In this document: piece after piece, positions 61,594 to 64,000 of the stretch | Layout of the letters: each line of letters begins with the position of its first letter | How positions within the stretch are numbered: position 1 is the stretch's first letter | DNA from: Longispora fulva | Lineage (GTDB): Bacteria > Actinomycetota > Actinomycetes > Mycobacteriales > Micromonosporaceae | Length of the DNA stretch: 64,000 nucleotides | NCBI RefSeq assembly: GCF_015751905.1 | Contig: NZ_JADOUF010000001.1 | Coordinates: 2,294,001-2,358,000 of the forward strand | Direction of reading: 5' to 3' | Notes under the pieces: model-generated | Seen by the model: the letters and a program-made list of their open reading frames with translations, nothing else | Databases searched by the model: none | Told to the model about the DNA's origin: nothing | Position numbers and translations under genes: made by a program

Positions 61594-62315
61594 CCGTCCT
61601 CCTTCGCGGCCGGTCCGGTGGTGACGACCTGAAACGCCTCGGCGAGCACCCCGTCGGGCAGGCCGCCGCGCCGGGCGTGCCCCGCCAACCGGGACCGGAC
61701 GTGCCCGTCGAGGTCGGCCAGGTGCCCGGTCTGCGAACCGTGCGCACGCAGCGCCGCCACCTTCAGGTCGACGAACCCGGTGACGTCGACGAAGTGGTCC
61801 GGGGTCGGGCCGCCCACCACCCAGGTCTCCGGCACCGTCCACGGCGCGAGGTCGGCGATCTCGGGGTGGGCGTGCGGGTTGCGCGCGTCCGGGTACACCG
61901 CGCACCATGCCGCCTCGCCGGCCGCCCGGTGGTCCGGGTGGGTGTCGGGCACCCAGTCCCAGTGGAACTCGGGGCTCTGCAACAGCACCCGGTCGGGCCT
62001 GACCTCGCGGATCACCCGGCTGATGTCCCGGCGCAGCGCCACGCTGACCTCCAGCCGGCCGTCGGGGTAGCCGAGGAACCGCACGTCGCGCACGCCCAGC
62101 ACCGCGGCGGCCGCCCGCTGCTCGGCGCGCCGTGCCTCACCGACCCGGTCGCGGGACTCCGCGGACTGGCCGGCGTCGCCGTCGGTGAGGACGCAGTAGG
62201 CCACCTCGACGCCGGCGCGCACCCAGCTGGCGACCGTGCCGGCGGCCTGGAAGTCCACGTCGTCGGGGTGCGCCACGACCACGAGGGCGTGGCGCACCTC
62301 CCCGTCCGTGAGCAC
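61590..62315 (-). CDS. PIG-L (LmbE-like) deacetylase
   Basis: GTG at 62315 lies one base after the methyltransferase stop; 241 residues. Zinc-binding motifs are VVVAHPDDVDF (His, Asp, Asp) and DTHPDHRAAGEAAW. The family removes N-acetyl groups from sugars such as GlcNAc conjugates (mycothiol, glycopeptides). The operon context, with a methyltransferase and FAD protein, suggests tailoring of a small molecule rather than mycothiol synthesis. Confidence 0.93.
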   Translation of the reverse strand: MLTDGEVRHALVVVAHPDDVDFQAAGTVASWVRAGVEVAYCVLTDGDAGQSAESRDRVGEARRAEQRAAAAVLGVRDVRFLGYPDGRLEVSVALRRDISRVIREVRPDRVLLQSPEFHWDWVPDTHPDHRAAGEAAWCAVYPDARNPHAHPEIADLAPWTVPETWVVGGPTPDHFVDVTGFVDLKVAALRAHGSQTGHLADLDGHVRSRLAGHARRGGLPDGVLAEAFQVVTTGPAAKEDG

Positions 62316-62316
62316 G

Positions 62317-63135
62317 TCAGCCCGTCTGGGCCGTGAAGAGGAACGAGCGGGGCGCGTTGGCCAGTTCCCGGGGCGGCGCCGGGTAGGGCCAGCGGCCGTA
62401 CGCCGCGCCCTCCTCGCCGGGCTGCTTGAGGTCGGATACGGCCCACCCGGTGCCCTTCAGGAACGGCTCGGGCTCGTCGGTGCCGAACAGCCACGGCGCG
62501 CCGTCCTCCTCGAGCGCGCCGAGGAACTGCCGGGCGAACGGGTTGGTCAGCGAGGCCCGGCTGGCCATGTCCGCGACCAGGACGGAGCCGGCGGCCGACA
62601 GCCCGCGCAGGGTGCCGAGCAGCCGGGTGACCGCTTCTTCGGGCAGGAAGAAGAACAGGCCCTCCACCACCCACAACGTCGGCGCGGCCTGGTCGAAGCC
62701 GGCCGCCACCAGGGCGGGCGTCCATTCGCCGGCCAGGTCCACCGGGACGGGCACCCTTTCGGGGCCCGGGCGGGGGGTGGTGGTGGCGAGCAGGTCGTTC
62801 TTGGCGGCGAGCAGGGCCGGGCGGTCCAGTTCGTACACGGTGACCCCGGCCGGCCACGGCAGCCGGCGGACCCGGGTGTCCATCCCTGCGGCGACGAGCA
62901 CGACCTGGCGCGGGCCGTCGCCGGCGGTTGCGGCCACGATCGCGTCGTCCATGTACTTGGTCCGCACCGCGATGAACGGCACGATGCCCGAGCCGGAGTA
63001 CCTTTCGAGCAGGGTGAACCCGGTGTCGCCGGCGACGGTGCGCGCGCAGTCGTCGACGAAGAGGGCGTCCGGGCGTTCGGATTCCAGGGCCCGGGCCGCG
63101 GCGGTCCACTGGGCGGTGAGCGAGACGGCTTCCAT
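62317..63135 (-). CDS. class I SAM-dependent methyltransferase (Ppm1/LCMT-like)
   Basis: ATG at 63135 with GGAG 5 bases upstream; GTG 63153 would overlap the preceding gene. The 272-residue product resembles the mycobacterial-type Ppm1/leucine carboxyl methyltransferase group: IVPFIAVRTKYMDDAIVAAT, QVVLVAAGMDTRVRRLPWPAGVTVYELDRP and LWVVEGLFFFLPEEAVTRLL. Members methylate carboxylate or hydroxyl groups of small molecules. In operon with the MaoC-like and PIG-L genes. Confidence 0.92.
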   Translation of the reverse strand: MEAVSLTAQWTAAARALESERPDALFVDDCARTVAGDTGFTLLERYSGSGIVPFIAVRTKYMDDAIVAATAGDGPRQVVLVAAGMDTRVRRLPWPAGVTVYELDRPALLAAKNDLLATTTPRPGPERVPVPVDLAGEWTPALVAAGFDQAAPTLWVVEGLFFFLPEEAVTRLLGTLRGLSAAGSVLVADMASRASLTNPFARQFLGALEEDGAPWLFGTDEPEPFLKGTGWAVSDLKQPGEEGAAYGRWPYPAPPRELANAPRSFLFTAQTG

Positions 63136-63145
63136 GATGCTCCGA

Positions 63146-63595
63146 TCAGTCACGACGACGGAAGATGCTGTGCAGGACCATGCTGAACACGACCTCGCCG
63201 GCCGAGTTGACGAACTCGCACCGCGGCTTGACGATGCCCAGCCGCGAGTCACTCAGGGAGGGGAACGAACCGAGCACGGTGAGCCGCGCCGTCAGGGTGT
63301 CGCCGGGCCGGACGGGGCGGACGAATCGCAGTTCATCGACGCCGGGCGATCCTTCACCGGAGCTGTCGGCGAGCACGGTGTCCACGTAGCGCCGCATGAA
63401 CATCGCCGCGGTGTGCCAGCCGCTGGCCACCAGCCCGCCGAACGTGGAGCCGGCCGCCGCGTCGTGGTCGACGTGGAACCGCTGCGGGTCGAACGCGCGG
63501 GCGAAGTCCAACATCTCCGACTCGGTGACCGTTACGGAACCCAGGTCGATCACATCGCCGGGCTTGAAGTCCTCAAAGTACCACAATATATTCAC
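63146..63595 (-). CDS. MaoC-like dehydratase/hydratase-family protein
   Basis: GTG 63595 is taken as the start; TTG 63586 with AGAGGTG upstream is also plausible. The product of about 149 residues has the hot-dog fold signature YFEDFKPGDVIDLGSVTVTE and the hydratase site FDPQRFHVDHDAAAGSTFGGLVASGWHT (Asp and His conserved), then RPVRPGDTLTARLTVLG. MaoC proteins act on enoyl-thioesters, but stand-alone members also occur in biosynthetic operons. It is first of the four-gene operon and divergent, over 38 bp, from the DinB-like gene. Confidence 0.9.
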   Translation of the reverse strand: MNILWYFEDFKPGDVIDLGSVTVTESEMLDFARAFDPQRFHVDHDAAAGSTFGGLVASGWHTAAMFMRRYVDTVLADSSGEGSPGVDELRFVRPVRPGDTLTARLTVLGSFPSLSDSRLGIVKPRCEFVNSAGEVVFSMVLHSIFRRRD

Positions 63596-63633
63596 CTCTT
63601 CCTATATCGTCAGGGCTCGTCTAGCCTGTGGCC

Positions 63634-64000
63634 ATGACCGAGCTGACGCCCTCCGAGCGGATTCTGCTGGCCGAGCACCGCACCCTGCTGCCCCTCGTCC
63701 GTGACCTGCCGCGCGCCGCCCTCGACGCGCCGACCGTGTGCTCCGCCTGGTCGGTGCTCGACATCCTGGCCCACTGCGGCGCCGCCCTGAGCTGCATCGC
63801 CCGGGGCGTGGCCTACGACTCCAGCCCGGCCGGCAACGAGACCCAGGTGCTCGAACGCCGCACCTGGACCGTGCCCGCGATTCTCGACGAACTCGAACAC
63901 GGGCTGCTGGAGGCCGGGGCCGCGATCGTCGCGTCCGACGGGGCCTGGGACGGCGCGGCGCTGGGCACCTGGATCCATGGCGGCGACATCCGCGCTGCCC
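63634..64000 (+). CDS. maleylpyruvate isomerase/DinB-like protein (3' end outside window)
   Basis: ATG at 63634 is preceded by TAGCCT at 12 bases, in keeping with a leaderless start; 122 codons are visible. The N-terminal four-helix DinB-type bundle is clear: SERILLAEHRTLLPLVRDL, CSAWSVLDILAHCGAALSCIARGVAY. The family includes mycothiol-dependent isomerases in actinobacteria. A His pair that would bind metal (AEHRTL, LAHCGA) is visible. The remainder is outside the window. Confidence 0.82.
   Translation, partial: MTELTPSERILLAEHRTLLPLVRDLPRAALDAPTVCSAWSVLDILAHCGAALSCIARGVAYDSSPAGNETQVLERRTWTVPAILDELEHGLLEAGAAIVASDGAWDGAALGTWIHGGDIRAA

Overview
The window is very GC-rich and has the codon bias of a filamentous actinomycete. 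A family such as Micromonosporaceae would fit the multi-domain SARP regulators, the secreted wall hydrolases, one of which has a GsmA-like glucosaminidase domain, and the chromosomal type VII (ESX-like) secretion locus with its own accessory genes. The genus is an inference; no rRNA or tRNA gene was seen.

Layout. 1-2.3 kb: an AfsR-type regulator cut by the left edge. 2.4-5.3 kb: two secreted peptidoglycan hydrolases (a CHAP enzyme and a glucosaminidase) carrying the same seven-repeat C-terminal cassette. 5.5-6.1 kb: a RibD/DHFR-like reductase. 6.1-32.7 kb: a type VII secretion region with the membrane core (EccE, EccC, EccB, EccD) and mycosin, two WXG100-like proteins, several PE/PPE/EspC-like substrates, two paralogous two-gene effector modules facing opposite ways around a YbaB-like gene and mycP, a candidate toxin/immunity pair, and a regulatory block (histidine kinase, two OmpR-type regulators and a SARP-LuxR fusion). 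Next to eccB-eccD lie a membrane-anchored pseudokinase, a transglutaminase-like membrane protein without its catalytic Cys and His, a DUF58 protein, a MoxR ATPase and an anchored fibronectin type III protein.

32.9-46.6 kb: secreted and metabolic genes, including a large beta-helix protein, a DUF2306 membrane protein with a divergent TetR regulator, a TPR protein, an S51 peptidase, a trypsin with a P-domain, a DUF418-type membrane protein, a Tat-exported phospholipase C and a PhzF-like protein. 46.6-60.0 kb: small regulator/effector units (MarR-MFS; TetR with a flavin monooxygenase and two clear operators), HIT, amidase, VOC, DUF4279 and phosphotransferase genes, a membrane protein, an orphan solute-binding lipoprotein and an EamA transporter, interspersed with decayed gene fragments. 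60.1-63.6 kb: a tight four-gene operon (MaoC-like, methyltransferase, PIG-L deacetylase, FAD/NAD-binding protein) that looks like a small biosynthetic unit. A DinB/maleylpyruvate isomerase-like gene is cut by the right edge.

The most interesting region is the secretion locus with its accessory cassette: two enzyme-like proteins (kinase and transglutaminase) have visibly lost catalytic residues, and sit with MoxR, DUF58 and FN3 proteins next to a complete ESX core and at least one plausible polymorphic toxin.
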